Source of the DNA: Acidobacteriota bacterium
Lineage (GTDB): Bacteria > Acidobacteriota > Aminicenantia > Aminicenantales > Aminicenantaceae
Assembly (NCBI GenBank): GCA_030609975.1
Contig: JAUWSR010000200.1
Coordinates: forward strand, 1-7,197
Length of the DNA: 7,197 bases
Direction of reading: 5' to 3'
Positions 6,041 through 7,197 of this stretch are shown here, piece by piece; within the stretch, counting starts at the first letter, position 1, and each line of letters opens with the position of its first letter. The position numbers and the translations under genes were made by a program. Below the pieces are notes generated by a model. That model had not been told where the DNA came from. It saw only the letters and a program-made list of their open reading frames with translations, and did no database searches.

Positions 6041-7197
6041 TCATTTTAAGATCCAAACAAAGACTGCGATCAAGAGCCCCACTGCGACCCACGTTGCTAA
6101 AAATCCCATCATGCTCTCAAGGCTGGGCTTGGTAATTTCTAAATCTGGATGATTTATTAAAACCGAGCGAGGAGCTGGTTTTGTCCCTTCCGGGAGAGTC
6201 AACGGTTCACCTTCGGGTTCACCTGGTCGTACGGGAGTGCGAATACATTCATAGAGGCTGTCGAGTGTTTTTTTATCCTGTTTTTTTGTGATCAGGCTGA
6301 TAACAACCATAAATGCCAGACCTATGGTCAAGTAGAAAATCATCTGCCAGGGCAAAGAGAGCTCACCCTCGTGCAGCATAAAATCAGGAAGGAGGTGTGC
6401 AAAATTTGCATTGAAGTCCCAACCGATGAAATCGATCTTGCTGGTAAAAAACCAGGCAACGAAGCCGCTGATGGTCGAAGCCCAGGCTGCAGCCGCGGTT
6501 GCTTTTCTCCAAAAAAAACTGACCCAAATGGCAATTCCCATCATAGCCTGCACTCTCCAGAAGATCTCCAAACCCTCCACGACACTGGTGAAGCGAAAGG
6601 CGAAGACAATCCCCCCGGCGACAACCGCAACGGATGTGATCCTACCTATCAGGATATAGTGCTTTTCATCTTGATTCGGCTTGATCAGGGGTTTATAAAT
6701 ATTTTGCGTAAAAAGCGCTGATGATGAGACCATAAAACAGTCGCAGGAACTCATGACCGCTGCCAGCATAGATGCGATAAACAGTCCGATAAGACCGGGG
6801 GCAATTTGGGGCAGCAGATCCCTGGCCAACAGACCATAGACATGATCGATATGGATCGTTTTTCCAGCATACAATCCGATACCGCACAGCCCGGTCAGAA
6901 CCCAAGCGATCGTGCATACGCGTTTAAGCAGCATCCCACCGACAAGTCCAACTCTAGCTTCATGTTCAGTTTTGCCGGCACCACACATGGCCATGGAATA
7001 AGGAGCAGTCACCCAGCCTATAAGGGCATTCAGGGCGATGATGATGACATAAAGGGTTGTGATCTCTCCCGGGGTTACGATCTCGAAGATGGCCGGATCA
7101 GCGACGATAGTACGCAAACCTGACAGGCCCCCAACTGCCTTTAAAGCAAAAGGCAATATGAGAAAAGAGAACATAACGGTTAATATGCCCTGGAACA
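6041..7197 (-). CDS. Sodium:solute symporter (SSS/SLC5 family), C-terminal part
   Basis: The frame is open to the right edge and ends in TGA at 6041-6043, giving 384 complete codons; the N-terminal helices lie outside the window. It is a multi-helix inner-membrane carrier of the LeuT-fold SSS family, which couples sodium entry to uptake of sugars, amino acids, carboxylates or similar solutes. Numbering from the Met at 7172-7174, MLAAVMSSCDCFMVSSS (136-152) followed by LFTQNIYKP (154-162) matches the TM8 region of vSGLT. Ser142 and Ser143 sit at the Na2-site serines. Hydrophobic segments lie near 38-58, 84-104, 127-148, 176-196, 208-222, 225-243, 275-296 and 352-375. Before the last helix is an unusual soluble stretch (about 297-350) rich in Pro, Glu and Lys (TPVRPGEPEGEP, PEGTKPAP). 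The substrate cannot be read from the sequence. The M24 gene follows 35 nt downstream. Confidence 0.92.
   Translation of the reverse strand, partial: FQGILTVMFSFLILPFALKAVGGLSGLRTIVADPAIFEIVTPGEITTLYVIIIALNALIGWVTAPYSMAMCGAGKTEHEARVGLVGGMLLKRVCTIAWVLTGLCGIGLYAGKTIHIDHVYGLLARDLLPQIAPGLIGLFIASMLAAVMSSCDCFMVSSSALFTQNIYKPLIKPNQDEKHYILIGRITSVAVVAGGIVFAFRFTSVVEGLEIFWRVQAMMGIAIWVSFFWRKATAAAAWASTISGFVAWFFTSKIDFIGWDFNANFAHLLPDFMLHEGELSLPWQMIFYLTIGLAFMVVISLITKKQDKKTLDSLYECIRTPVRPGEPEGEPLTLPEGTKPAPRSVLINHPDLEITKPSLESMMGFLATWVAVGLLIAVFVWILK

Noticed and set aside
6006..6092. N-terminal extension of the M24 gene to ATG at 6090-6092
   Set aside because: It would overlap the symporter by about 50 nt, place 29 residues before a clear signal peptide and ignore the good GGAGG site in front of ATG 6003-6005.

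Overview
The window reads as a piece of ordinary bacterial chromosome from an uncultured-type, Gram-negative-like lineage. The evidence is a lipobox-bearing amidase, a Sec-exported M24-family protein, and an FtsX/MacB-like permease with an N-terminal prefix segment sitting directly behind a PadR regulator. In my recollection that regulator-permease pairing is typical of Acidobacteriota, Aminicenantes and related FCB/KSB1-like genomes. The phylum is inferred from protein style only and is not certain. No rRNA, tRNA, CRISPR array, insertion sequence or phage gene was seen.

Layout: apart from a small plus-strand gene end at the left edge (1-75), every gene lies on the minus strand, so transcription runs right to left. 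From the right edge: the C-terminal part of a sodium:solute symporter (6041-7197, cut by the edge); 35 nt later a secreted M24 aminopeptidase P-like protein (4707-6005); a 90 nt gap holding a -10-like element and an inverted repeat; a PadR-type regulator (4293-4616); 5 nt later a large two-part FtsX-like ABC permease (1717-4287); a 75 nt gap with a good sigma70-type promoter; and a lipoprotein amidase (82-1641), which meets the left-edge gene tail to tail with a 6 nt gap.

How the genes fit together: PadR and the permease form a tight regulator-transporter pair, with a plausible self-regulatory operator upstream of padR. The symporter and M24 protein are probably co-transcribed. The amidase looks separately promoted. 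An uptake symporter, a peptidase-fold exported protein and an exported amidase could point to use of peptides or amides, but this is only a suggestion from context.

The most unusual observation is in the M24 protein. By eye alignment, three of the five canonical metal ligands are replaced (Asp to Ile, Asp to His, Glu to His) in an otherwise intact, full-length reading frame. It may be a pseudo-peptidase or a protein with a remodelled His-rich site. I did not see a clearly new multi-gene system.
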